Source of the DNA: Arthrobacter sp. | Lineage (GTDB): Bacteria; Actinomycetota; Actinomycetes; Actinomycetales; Micrococcaceae | Reading direction: 5' to 3' | DNA: 64,000 bases | Assembly (NCBI GenBank): GCA_031277795.1 | Contig: JAITLQ010000018.1 | Location: 496,001-560,000, forward strand | Shown here: positions 43,329-53,816 of the stretch, in pieces | Layout: each line of letters starts with the position of its first letter | Position numbering within the stretch: the first letter of the stretch is position 1 | The notes under the pieces: model-generated | What the model was told of the DNA's origin: nothing | The model's input: only the letters and a program-made list of their open reading frames with translations | The model's database searches: none | Program-made: the position numbers and the translations under genes

Positions 43329-44969
43329 GTGACTCCTGAAGAACTCTCCGCAGCCCTCGTCCGCATCCTGAACGCCCTGGCCTCCGATGGCCGAGTGAGC
43401 GTCGAGATCCCCGAGACGGTGCGAGTGGAGCGACCCAAGAACCGGGAGCACGGCGACTGGGCCACCAACATCGCGCTGCAGCTGGGCAAGAAGGCCGGCA
43501 TGAACCCGCGCGAGTTCGCCCAGCTGGTCGCCGACGAGCTGGCCAAGGAGCCGGGCGTGTCCAAGGTGGACATCGCCGGCCCGGGCTTCATCAACATCAC
43601 CCTGGACGCGGCCGCCGCCGGCGAGCTCGCCAAGGCGATCGTCGAGGCGGGCGCCGCCTACGGCACCAACGAGTCGCTGGCCGGCCACAAGATCAACATG
43701 GAGTTCGTCTCCGCGAACCCCACGGGCCCGCTGCACATCGGCCACACCCGCTGGGCCGCGCTCGGTGACGCGATTGTGCGCGTCCTGCGCGCCTCGGGCG
43801 CCGAGGTCTCCGCCGAGTACTACATCAACGACGCCGGCAACCAGATGAACACCTTCGCGCTGTCCATCTACAACCGCCTCCACGGCAATCCCGTGCAGGC
43901 GGGCGGCTACCCGGGCGAGTACATCCAGGAGCTGGCCGACGCCATCGCCACGGATCACCCGGAGGTCAAGGGCCTCACCGAGGAGGCCGCCATCCCGGTG
44001 CTGCGACAGTTCGGCTACGAGCTGCAGATGGCGGACATCAAGAAGACCCTGGCTGACTTCGGCGTCTCCTTCGACACCTACTTCTCCGAGTCCACGCTGC
44101 ACGAGAGCGGCGCCATCGAGGCCTCCGTGGAGCGCCTGCGCGAGCAGGGCCACGTCTTCGACCAGGAGGGTGCGGTCTGGCTGCGCACCACCACGTTTGG
44201 GGATGACAAGGATCGCGTCATGATCCGCGCCAACGGCGAGCCCACGTACTTTGCCGCCGACGCCGCGTACTACCTGAACAAGAAGGATCGCGGCTTCCCG
44301 GAGAAGATGTACCTCCTCGGCGCCGATCACCACGGCTACGTTGGCCGCCTCAAGGCGATCGCCGCCGCCGCTGGCGACGATCCGGAGAAGAACATCGAGA
44401 TCCTCATCGGCCAGCTGATGAGCGTCAACGGTGCACGCCTGTCCAAGCGCGCGGGCAACATCATCGAGCTGCGCGACCTCATCGAGTGGCTCGGCTCCGA
44501 CGCCCTGCGTTATTCGCTGGAGCGCGTGCCGGCCGATTCCCCCATCACGGTGGACCCGGAGCTGCTGAAGAAGGCCTCCAACGACAACCCGGTCTTCTAC
44601 ATCCAGTACGCGCACGCCCGCTCCCGCCAGGCCGCGCGCCAGGCCGAGGCCCGCGGCGTTGACCGCTCGGTCTTCGACGCGTCGCTGCTGACCGACCCCA
44701 CCGAGAACGAGCTCCTGGCCGCCCTTGGCCAGTTCCCGTCCATCGTGGCCGGCGCCGCCGCCTCCCGCGAGCCGCACCGCGTGGCCCGCCACATCGAGGC
44801 CGTCGCCTCGGCGTACCACTCCTGGTACGCGGCCTGCCGCATCACGCCCGTCGGCGAGGACGCCGTGGAGCCCGTGCACAACACGCGCCTGTGGCTCAAC
44901 GACGCCGCCACCCAGGTGATCGCCAACGGCCTGGACCTCCTGGGCGTTTCCGCCCCGGAGAAGATGTGA
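43329..44969 (+). CDS. argS: Arginyl-tRNA synthetase
   Basis: A 546-residue class I synthetase that attaches arginine to tRNA-Arg. The N-terminal Arg-specific Add1 domain is at residues about 1-100; the HIGH box is PTGPLHIGHTRWAALGDA (about residue 135) and the KMSKS equivalent is SVNGARLSKRAGN. The C-terminal anticodon-binding (DALR) domain ends the protein. Length is family-typical. It starts with GTG 7 nt after a TAGAAT -10, with no Shine-Dalgarno, so it is probably leaderless. In some actinobacteria lysA follows directly; here it is 11 kb away. A strong terminator at 44997-45034 ends the transcript. Confidence 0.97.
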   Translation: MTPEELSAALVRILNALASDGRVSVEIPETVRVERPKNREHGDWATNIALQLGKKAGMNPREFAQLVADELAKEPGVSKVDIAGPGFINITLDAAAAGELAKAIVEAGAAYGTNESLAGHKINMEFVSANPTGPLHIGHTRWAALGDAIVRVLRASGAEVSAEYYINDAGNQMNTFALSIYNRLHGNPVQAGGYPGEYIQELADAIATDHPEVKGLTEEAAIPVLRQFGYELQMADIKKTLADFGVSFDTYFSESTLHESGAIEASVERLREQGHVFDQEGAVWLRTTTFGDDKDRVMIRANGEPTYFAADAAYYLNKKDRGFPEKMYLLGADHHGYVGRLKAIAAAAGDDPEKNIEILIGQLMSVNGARLSKRAGNIIELRDLIEWLGSDALRYSLERVPADSPITVDPELLKKASNDNPVFYIQYAHARSRQAARQAEARGVDRSVFDASLLTDPTENELLAALGQFPSIVAGAAASREPHRVARHIEAVASAYHSWYAACRITPVGEDAVEPVHNTRLWLNDAATQVIANGLDLLGVSAPEKM

Positions 44970-44996
44970 GCCCCTCGCTTTCCTGACGGATTGCCA

Positions 44997-45034
44997 GACG
45001 CCGCCCTCCCGCGTTTTCGCGGGAGGGCGGCGTC
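44997..45034. terminator. Terminator after argS
   Basis: A perfect 17-bp stem (44997-45013 with 45018-45034) with loop tttt. It lies between argS and the convergent secreted-protein gene and may end both transcripts. Confidence 0.9.
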
Positions 45035-45110
45035 GTTCTGTGTCCTCCTTTAGTGCACGACGGCGTGGGGTTGGCTGGGAGCCGGCCCCACGCCGTCGGG
45101 CACGTAAGGG

Positions 45111-45875
45111 CTACTTGGTGACGGCCTTCGAGGTCTTACCGATCACCGTGGTGGTCGCCTTGAAGGTGATCTTGTAGCTCTTCTTGGCCTTCTGGCTCAC
45201 CTTGATGGTGGCCTTGCCGCCCTTGAAGGTGACCTTCTTGTTGACCTTGACCCACTTGGAGCCGCTCTTCACCTGAACGGTGGCGCCCTTCGGGTTGTAG
45301 GCGCTTGTCTTGCCGGTCTTGACGTTGAAGTACGTGGCCTTGGCCGTCAGCGTGACGGTCTTGCCCGAGCGCTTGGCCGTCAGGGTGGTGGCGGCGTCCT
45401 GGCGGACGTAGAAGGAGCCCTGAACCAGGGTGGGGTTCTCGAAGGACTTCTTGCCGTCGAGGCTCTCGGTGTCGAGGACCTGGAAATCGTATCGACCCGC
45501 GCGATCGCAGACGAAGGCGCTGGCGTCGAGGTTTGAGCCGTAGCTCGTGGCCATGGACGGTGCTTCGTAGAAGAAGTCGGGCTCGAGGGTGGCGCGATCG
45601 CCGAGGCCGACGACGCCAGCCCAGTTCTTGTGAGCGTTCTTCGTGAATTCGGTGTACTTCAAGCTCATGGGGACGTTCACGCAACGCTTTCCAAGGCCCG
45701 CGAGCTTGCCGGAGTTCTTCGACGTGAAGACGTAGTCCTTGACGATCACCTTGGTGATGTCGACCGGCTTGTCCTTGGTGGCCGCGGCCTGGGCGGGGGC
45801 GGCCATGGACGTGGCGATGAGTGCGCCAGCGGCCAGGGCGGCCGCGGTGGCGGTGAAGCGCTGCAGGGTGCGCAC
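45111..45875 (-). CDS. Secreted beta-rich protein of unknown function
   Basis: A 254-residue protein with a Sec signal peptide (FTATAAALAAGALIATSMA, cleavage near AQA, residue 30). The N-terminal half of the mature part has the two cysteines (KRCVNVPM and AFVCDRAGRYD); the C-terminal ~110 residues are a repetitive, Lys/Thr/Val-rich beta domain (VTLTAKATYFNVKTGKTSAY, SGSKWVKVNKKVTFKGGKA), like Ig-like modules of actinobacterial surface proteins. Start is GTG, with AAGGAG 7 nt upstream. Ligand or function unknown. Confidence 0.7.
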   Translation of the reverse strand: MRTLQRFTATAAALAAGALIATSMAAPAQAAATKDKPVDITKVIVKDYVFTSKNSGKLAGLGKRCVNVPMSLKYTEFTKNAHKNWAGVVGLGDRATLEPDFFYEAPSMATSYGSNLDASAFVCDRAGRYDFQVLDTESLDGKKSFENPTLVQGSFYVRQDAATTLTAKRSGKTVTLTAKATYFNVKTGKTSAYNPKGATVQVKSGSKWVKVNKKVTFKGGKATIKVSQKAKKSYKITFKATTTVIGKTSKAVTK

Positions 45876-46120
45876 GGGTTCTCCTTGAGAATCGAGGGAT
45901 AACGTTCTTTAGCCTATCGGGCGGGTGGGCAAAACCCTGCTCGGTGGGTTCTGTGGACGGTGTCCGAATGTGGGGGAAGTGATTCGAATAAAGATTCGAA
46001 AAAGCCGCGTTTCGGCCCGGAAATCCGTGGATCTTTGGCGATGAATCTGGGAGAATAGAGAGCCTCAGATGGGGAGGGGAACCCCCGCCTGAGGCGAGTG
46101 TTTCTGCGGACCGTTCGGGG

Positions 46121-48304
<2,184 letters not shown>

Positions 48305-48935
48305 GCTGGCCGGCGAGAAGGGGCGTCGTTCGGCCGGGCATGCCAGATGAGTTGGTGCGTGGATTGGTTGGCCGTCGCTGCTCCGCGGTGGGGAAGAGTC
48401 GGGGTCGCACGTGCATCGATCTGCATCAGTGAGTGCACCCCACCTGTTGTCACATTGGGGTGTGGACTGCGCCGGCCACCGTGACTGAGCTTGGCGTGGT
48501 GTCCGGGATGCACCTCCCGTGAGTGGCCGAGAGCCGGCCCCTGCGACCGCGGCCAGCGGCCTCGGTGGCGACGCCCCGTGAGTGGCCGAATGCGGCCCCG
48601 GCGACCAGGGCGGCCATCAGCCTCGGTGGCGACGCCCCGTGAGTGGTCGAAAGCGGCTCCGGTGACCGGAGCTATCAGCCTCGGTGGACACGACTCCCGC
48701 GCGTGGCCAAATGCGGCCCCGGCGACCAGGGGCAGCGGCCTCGGCGGGACGCCTCGCGCGAGCGGCCGAAAGCGTCAGAATCCTGAGTGGAACAAATTTA
48801 AGAGTGGCGGCTGAAAGATATTTTTTGCGCGCGACCCCTCAAACTGTATGCGGCAGAGGGATGTTGTTGGCTGTCGGGCGTTGCCCGTTGTCTGTTGTCG
48901 GGCATCTGATACCCGGTGCCCGGCGACTTGCGTGC
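48305..48935. other. Gap between the HNH gene and the TetR gene
   Basis: About 630 bp without a credible gene. It holds a degenerate tandem repeat at 48519-48774, then an AT-richer stretch with a T run (48819-48832 region) and short inverted pieces around 48880-48930 (GTCGGGCA and TGCCCGGCGAC) that could end the TetR transcript. A 107-codon frame across the repeats is rejected below. Confidence 0.6.
48519..48774. repeat. Tandem repeat, about 60-bp unit, 4.3 copies
   Basis: Units start with GTGAGTGGCCGA at 48519, 48578 and 48639 (GTGAGTGGTCGA), then GCGCGTGGCCAA at 48699 and GCGAGCGGCCGA at 48758. Units are 59, 61, 60 and 59 bp, and each contains a gcgacc...cctcggtgg core. Lengths are not multiples of three and copies have diverged, so the array is not coding and is not recent. 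Confidence 0.8.
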
Positions 48936-49535
48936 TCAGGCGCGCAGGGCTCCCATGACAAAGTCGATCGCCTCAGAAACGCGCTCCGCCCCGGTGTCGG
49001 GGGACTCGATGACGTTCTCGACGGCCGTGACGAGGGCACCGGCGATGAGGTCGAACAGGAAGGACGTGTCGGCGAAGGCGCGGAAGCTTCCGGCCTCGAC
49101 GCCGTCCTCGATGGCCTCGATGAGGAACGGAATGAGCTCCTGCGAACCTTGCGCGGCGGCGTCGAGATCGGCTTCGGTGCCGTGGTGCATGAGCGCCTTG
49201 AACACGGTGGGGCTGATGGGGGAGTCGAGGAAGCTCGCCATGGCCACCTCGAGCATGCCGCGCAGCCTCGCCGCGGGCTCCTCAACCTGTGCCGCCTGCT
49301 GGATGGGAATCAAGAGCCGGCCGATGTGGCGCTGCGCCGCCGCCGTGAGGAGCTCGGGCTTGTCGCTCGCGTAGTTGTACACGGTGTTCCTGGCCACCCC
49401 GGCCCGGGCCGCCACCGAGGCGATGGAGACCTCCTCGTAGCTCTGCGCCAGCAACAGCTCCTCGAAGGCATCGAGCAATTGGGTGCGCACCAGCGCCTTG
49501 TGGGCGCTGAGATTGCTCGCGCGGATCTTGGGCAC
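48936..49535 (-). CDS. TetR/AcrR-family transcriptional regulator
   Basis: A 199-residue TetR-type repressor. The N-terminal HTH is YEEVSIASVAARAGVARNTV (about residues 35-54) followed by YNYASDKPELLTAAAQRHIG; the C-terminal ligand/dimer domain is helical. GAGGAG lies 6 nt before the GTG. Divergent from an MMPL exporter gene across an inverted repeat, which is the classic arrangement for a repressor that controls itself and its exporter. The inducer is unknown. Confidence 0.92.
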   Translation of the reverse strand: MPKIRASNLSAHKALVRTQLLDAFEELLLAQSYEEVSIASVAARAGVARNTVYNYASDKPELLTAAAQRHIGRLLIPIQQAAQVEEPAARLRGMLEVAMASFLDSPISPTVFKALMHHGTEADLDAAAQGSQELIPFLIEAIEDGVEAGSFRAFADTSFLFDLIAGALVTAVENVIESPDTGAERVSEAIDFVMGALRA

Positions 49536-49591
49536 GTGACTCCTCGGAACGGGGTGATGTGACGAGCGTTACTTCTTCTCGCCTACGTCCA

Positions 49592-49637
49592 TTTTACGAC
49601 GGGGTGTCATGATTATTCGTGGCACCCCGTCGCAAAA
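49592..49637. promoter_or_regulatory. Inverted-repeat operator between TetR and the MMPL exporter
   Basis: TTTTACGACGGGGTG (49592-49606) and CACCCCGTCGCAAAA (49623-49637) form a 15-bp inverted repeat with one mismatch and a 16-bp spacer. It lies in the 150-bp divergent gap. Its length and position fit a TetR-family operator; binding is inferred. Confidence 0.7.
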
Positions 49638-49685
49638 GCGCCGTTCCCTGCGCCCGCTGGCGGCCATTCCAACGCAAGGACTCCC

Positions 49686-52292
49686 GTGGCAGAACTGCTG
49701 TATCGACTCGGAAAGTGGTCCGCCCGCCGGGCCAAGACCGTGCTGGCCCTGTGGCTGGCGCTGCTCGTGGCGCTCGGGGTGGTCGTCGCCGCCGTCGGCG
49801 TCAACCTGTCGGAGAACCTCGACGTGGGGGAGACGGAAACCACGCAGGTGGCCGATCGGCTCCAGGAGGTCATGGCCTCCTCCGAGCGCGAGGGCGGCAC
49901 CGACTCCGTGCAGATGGTCGCCACGACGAGCAACGGGGAGCCGTTCACCGCCGCCCAGAAGGCGGGCATCGAGGAGAACATCGCCGCGGCCAAGAAGGTC
50001 GACATGGTCTCCGACGTGGTGAGCCCCTTCGCCACGGAGCAGGAGCGCGCCGACCAGGCCAAGCAGCTCAAGGACGGGCAGGCGCAGCTCGACGCCGCCA
50101 AGGAGAAGCTGCAGGCCGGACGCGAGCAGCTCAAGGCCGGCGAGAGCGAGGCCGTGGCTGGCCAGACCAAGCTCGACGCCGCGCGCAAGCAGGCCAAGGC
50201 CATGGGAGACGCAGCCTACGCCGCCGCCAAGCCCCAGCTGGACGCGCAGCAGAAGCAGCTCGACGCCGCCTCGGACAAGCTCCAGGCCAGCCACGTGAAG
50301 CTCGACTCCGGTGAACGCGAGCTGCAGGAGCAACAGAAGCAGCTGGACCAGGGTTCCGAGCTGATGCAGCTCGCCGAGGGCATCAAGCTCGTCTCCGACG
50401 ACGGCAGCACGGCGATCCTCACGGTCACCTTCACCACGAGCAACGGCACCGCGCCGGCCGCGGCCCAGAACGGCGTCGACGCCGTCTTCACCGAGCACCC
50501 CGTGGACGGTGTCGACTTCAAGCTCTCCGCCGGCGCCTCGGCCGACGCCTCCAAGCTCATGGGCCCCGGTGAGGTGATCGGCCTCGTCATCGCGGCGATC
50601 GTGCTCATCATCATGCTCGGCACGCTGTTCGCGGCCGGCCTGCCCATCATCACCGCCCTGCTCGGCGTGGGCGTCGGCATGATGATCACTGTGGCGCTGG
50701 GCGCCTTCCTCGAGGTCGCCTCCGTCACCCCGATGCTCGGCCTCATGCTGGGCCTGGCCGTGGGCATCGACTACTCGCTCTTCATCGTCAACCGCCACCG
50801 CAGGCAGCTGCGCCAGGGTCACGGCGTCATCGAGTCGGTCGGCCTGGCCACCGGCACCTCGGGCAACGCCGTCGTGTTCGCCGGCGCCACCGTCGTCGTC
50901 GCCCTGCTCGGCCTGAACATCACCGGCCTGCCGTTCCTCGGCCTCATGGGCACCTCGGCGGCGGTCTGCGTCCTCATCGCCGTGCTCATGGCCATCACCC
51001 TGACCCCGGCCCTGCTCGGCCTGGCCAAGGAGCGCGTCCTGCGCAAGGGCGAGCGCGCCGCGGCCCACGCCGCCACGCCCGCCGCCTCCGCCGAGGAGCA
51101 TCACGCGGAGGAGGCGGCCCAGATCAAGGTGCTGCCGCGCTGGAAGGCGGCCCTCGCCGTCGTCGCCGGTGTTCTCGTCTTGCTCTTCTGCGCCCTCCCG
51201 GTGGCCGATCTGCGCACCGGCCTGCCGGATAACGGCAGCGAGTCCCACGACTCCTCGGCCTACCAGGCCTACACGACCCTCGCCGACAAGTTCGGGGCGG
51301 GTCAGAACAGCCCGCTCGTGGTGCTCGCCGACCTGCCGGAGGGGCTCGACGACGCGGGCGTCGTCTCCGCGCAGTTGGACATCGCGCGCTCGCTCAAGGC
51401 CATGGACCACGTCACGGCGGTGGCCCCGGCGGCCACGGCCGAGGACAACAGCGCCGTCGTCTTCCAGGTCATCCCGAGCGACGGCCCCTCGGCCGAATCC
51501 ACCGAGGAACTGGTTCACGCCCTGCGCGACGCCTCGCCCCTGAACGGCGAGTACACGATCGGCGTGGCCGGCATGGCCGCCGCCAACATCGACATGTCGG
51601 CCAAGATCGTCTCGACCCTGCCCGCCTATCTCGGCGTGGTCATCGGGCTCTCGTTCCTGATCCTGGTGCTCGTGTTCCGCTCGCTGCTCGTCCCGCTCAT
51701 CGCCACCCTGGGCTTCGTGCTCTCCTACGCGGCGGCGCTCGGCGGCGTCGTGGCGATCTTCCAGTGGGGCTGGCTCGGGGACCTGCTCGGCCTCGGCACC
51801 CCCGGCCCGATCCTGAGTTTCCTGCCGACCATCATGCTCGGCATCCTCTTCGGCCTCGCGATGGATTACATGCTCTTCCTCGGCTCGGGCATGCGCGAGG
51901 CGTACGCCCACGGCACGGAGGCGCGCGCCGCCGTGGTGCAGGGCGTGCGGGCCGGGCGCTCGGTGGTCATCGCCGCCGCGATCATCATGATCTCGGTGTT
52001 CGGCGGCTTCCTGTTCTCCCACATGAGCATGGTTCGCCCCATCGGCTTCGCCCTGGCGTTCGGCGTGCTCGCCGACGCGTTCGTGGTGCGGCTCGTCATC
52101 ATCCCGGCGCTCATGACCATCCTGGGCAAGAGCGCCTGGTGGCTGCCGCGCTGGCTCGACAAGATCCTGCCGAACGTGGACGTGGAGGGCGCCGGCCTCG
52201 AGGCTCGCCACCCTCGGCCCGCGCAGCCGGCCGAGGAGGAGGGCTCCGCGGAGGGCGGCAAGGAGGGGGACAAGGCGCCGGTCGGCGCCTGA
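49686..52292 (+). CDS. MMPL/RND-superfamily exporter
   Basis: An 868-residue inner-membrane protein with the MMPL layout: one N-terminal helix, a large extracytoplasmic loop, five to six helices (LVIAAIVLIIMLGTLFAAGL and others), a second loop and the C-terminal helices ending SKIVSTLPAYLGVVIGLSFL and beyond. The first loop contains a long coiled coil (about residues 115-235, DAAKEKLQAGREQLKAGESE). It probably exports lipids or drugs, energised by the proton gradient. AAGGA lies 6 nt before the GTG. It is probably repressed by the divergent TetR. Confidence 0.9.
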   Translation: MAELLYRLGKWSARRAKTVLALWLALLVALGVVVAAVGVNLSENLDVGETETTQVADRLQEVMASSEREGGTDSVQMVATTSNGEPFTAAQKAGIEENIAAAKKVDMVSDVVSPFATEQERADQAKQLKDGQAQLDAAKEKLQAGREQLKAGESEAVAGQTKLDAARKQAKAMGDAAYAAAKPQLDAQQKQLDAASDKLQASHVKLDSGERELQEQQKQLDQGSELMQLAEGIKLVSDDGSTAILTVTFTTSNGTAPAAAQNGVDAVFTEHPVDGVDFKLSAGASADASKLMGPGEVIGLVIAAIVLIIMLGTLFAAGLPIITALLGVGVGMMITVALGAFLEVASVTPMLGLMLGLAVGIDYSLFIVNRHRRQLRQGHGVIESVGLATGTSGNAVVFAGATVVVALLGLNITGLPFLGLMGTSAAVCVLIAVLMAITLTPALLGLAKERVLRKGERAAAHAATPAASAEEHHAEEAAQIKVLPRWKAALAVVAGVLVLLFCALPVADLRTGLPDNGSESHDSSAYQAYTTLADKFGAGQNSPLVVLADLPEGLDDAGVVSAQLDIARSLKAMDHVTAVAPAATAEDNSAVVFQVIPSDGPSAESTEELVHALRDASPLNGEYTIGVAGMAAANIDMSAKIVSTLPAYLGVVIGLSFLILVLVFRSLLVPLIATLGFVLSYAAALGGVVAIFQWGWLGDLLGLGTPGPILSFLPTIMLGILFGLAMDYMLFLGSGMREAYAHGTEARAAVVQGVRAGRSVVIAAAIIMISVFGGFLFSHMSMVRPIGFALAFGVLADAFVVRLVIIPALMTILGKSAWWLPRWLDKILPNVDVEGAGLEARHPRPAQPAEEEGSAEGGKEGDKAPVGA

Positions 52293-52410
52293 GCCGCGGC
52301 CCTCGCCCGGCCTTCGCCCGGCGGCGACCGCCCGCAGCCGGCCAGGGCCCGACGGCGGCCCTCCTCAGCCGGCGACGACCGCCCTCACCCGGCCACTGCG
52401 CTCAGCAGCC

Positions 52411-52466
52411 CAACGCCCGACGGCGACCTTCCGCACCCAGGTGCGGAAGGTCGCCGTCGGGCGTTG
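52411..52466. terminator. Long bidirectional terminator
   Basis: A perfect 26-bp stem (52411-52436 with 52441-52466) and loop ccag, between the converging MMPL and PheS-like genes. It ends 4 bp before the PheS-like stop. There is no T run beyond GTTGTGGT, so it may work by stability alone. Confidence 0.85.
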
Positions 52467-52469
52467 TGG

Positions 52470-53621
52470 TCAGGAAATCAGCTCCAGGACCGGGCCCTCG
52501 TGGACGGCGCGGTACACGTCATCGCGCAAGGCGTTTGCCTCGGCGGAGGTCAGCGTGCGCCCGAGCGGGCGGATCACCACCCGCAGCAGGGCGTTGACCT
52601 GCCCGGCCCGGATCCGCAGCCGCTCCCTCGCGGCGGCCGGCAGCTCCTCCCGCGCGGTGCTCCGCACGATGGACACCGACTCGAGGTCCCCGACCCGCGC
52701 CCCGAGCGCGCCGCGCACCGCATCGCCGATCGCTTCGTCCGTCGCCTCGGCCGAGACGAGAACGGAGAGGTCGCGCGTGATGGCCGGCTGGGTCGAGACG
52801 GGGCGGTACCGGGAGAGGTCAAGCATCTGCTCCGCCACGCGTTCATCCGTTGAGCGCAGCAGGCGGATGTCGTCGATCCCCTTGCGCAGCATGAGCGCCC
52901 GGTCGAGCCCCATGCCGAGGGCCAGGCCGCCGAAGGCGTTGGGGGAGAGGCCGGCCTGCGCCAGCAGGCGCGGTGCCACCGGCCCGCACTCGGCGAGCTC
53001 GAGCCACTCGCCGCCCACCCAGACATCCAGCTGCCGGCCGCCCTGCGTGTACGGGTGCTGCGAGGCGATCGTGCGCCAGCGCGCCCCCGGCAGCACGGCG
53101 TTGACGACGGCGGCGGCCATGGCCTCGATCGCCGTGGCGCCGACCGGCCCGGAGGCCTCGGCGGCGCCGAGCCCCGAGGCGTCGAGCCGGGCCCGCGGGC
53201 CGATCCGCCAGAGGTCGACCTGGTGGGGCTCGCCCACGTGGGTGCGGTCGATGCTGTCGCGGCGGTAGACGAGCCCCGGCAGGACGTGGAGGGCATCCGG
53301 CCAGCGTTCGGTGTCCAGGCCGCGCAGCAGCGGGGGAATCCCGGCGCTCGTGTGGCTGCGCAGCATGACCGTGTCCGAGGCGTAGCGCGAGTAGCGGCGA
53401 TCGCGCGTCACGTCATCGGCGCTGAAGCCGAGCCGATCGTAGTTGTCCTCGACGCTCACGAGGGCGGGCGTGCGGTGCCACGCGGCCGGGACCACCCACC
53501 GCGCGCAGAGGGCCTGGACCACGTCCGCGAGGAGGGTCTGCATGGCGTGGGACCCCTGGGCCGGGTCGCTGAGGTCGCGCAGGGAAAGGGCAGTGGAGAG
53601 CTGGAGGGGAGAGAGGTACAT
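52470..53621 (-). CDS. PheS-like paralogue fused to an FDX-ACB anticodon-binding domain
   Basis: A 383-residue protein that resembles class II phenylalanyl-tRNA synthetase. The first ~280 residues show the class II core (GLVYRRDSIDRTHVGEPHQV, GGRQLDVWVGGEWLELAECG, GLALGMGLDRALMLRKGIDD); the last ~95 residues are a ferredoxin-fold anticodon-binding domain of the PheT C-terminal type (STQPAITRDLSVLVSAEA through NALRDDVYRAVHEGPVLELI). This is the layout of mitochondrial-type single-chain enzymes and of a family of actinobacterial PheS-related proteins of unknown role. No partner subunit is nearby, and normal pheS-pheT are expected elsewhere. A structured leader precedes the ATG. Whether it charges tRNA or modifies another acceptor is unknown. 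Confidence 0.85.
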   Translation of the reverse strand: MYLSPLQLSTALSLRDLSDPAQGSHAMQTLLADVVQALCARWVVPAAWHRTPALVSVEDNYDRLGFSADDVTRDRRYSRYASDTVMLRSHTSAGIPPLLRGLDTERWPDALHVLPGLVYRRDSIDRTHVGEPHQVDLWRIGPRARLDASGLGAAEASGPVGATAIEAMAAAVVNAVLPGARWRTIASQHPYTQGGRQLDVWVGGEWLELAECGPVAPRLLAQAGLSPNAFGGLALGMGLDRALMLRKGIDDIRLLRSTDERVAEQMLDLSRYRPVSTQPAITRDLSVLVSAEATDEAIGDAVRGALGARVGDLESVSIVRSTAREELPAAARERLRIRAGQVNALLRVVIRPLGRTLTSAEANALRDDVYRAVHEGPVLELIS

Positions 53622-53624
53622 GGT

Positions 53625-53685
53625 GGGTCCTAGGGGAATCGATGCCGGCGGGGAGAGACTCCCTCGGCCGGCGTCGTGAGGACCC
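53625..53685 (-). promoter_or_regulatory. Structured mRNA leader of the PheS-like gene
   Basis: In the minus-strand transcript, three nested helices precede the start codon. GGGTCCT (53685-53679) pairs with AGGACCC (53631-53625), which contains the AGGA ribosome site; within it 53668-53672 pairs with 53644-53648 (5 bp) and 53659-53663 with 53651-53655 (5 bp). Opening the outer helix would free the ribosome site. No T-box UGGN element was found. Confidence 0.55.
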
Positions 53686-53816
53686 GGATGTCAGACGCGC
53701 GCGCACTGCCCCGGGCCGGTGACCGGCCGAGGGCGCATAAATCGCTGCGTTGACTGCATGCCAGCCAGGCTACACCGTCGGCGGGCGGGCGGTCCGGCCG
53801 GGGCCGGCCGCTGGAC

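Noticed and set aside
48519-48774. A CRISPR array
   Set aside because: Unit-to-unit similarity runs through the whole 60 bp with no alternation of identical repeats and unique spacers, and there are no cas genes.
48491-48814. A 107-codon frame across the 60-bp repeats
   Set aside because: Unit lengths of 59-61 bp change the reading phase from unit to unit, so no repeated protein is encoded, and there is no ribosome site or homology.
53622-53740. A T-box riboswitch ahead of the PheS-like gene
   Set aside because: No UGGN/antiterminator element and no specifier loop were found; only nested hairpins that hide the ribosome site.
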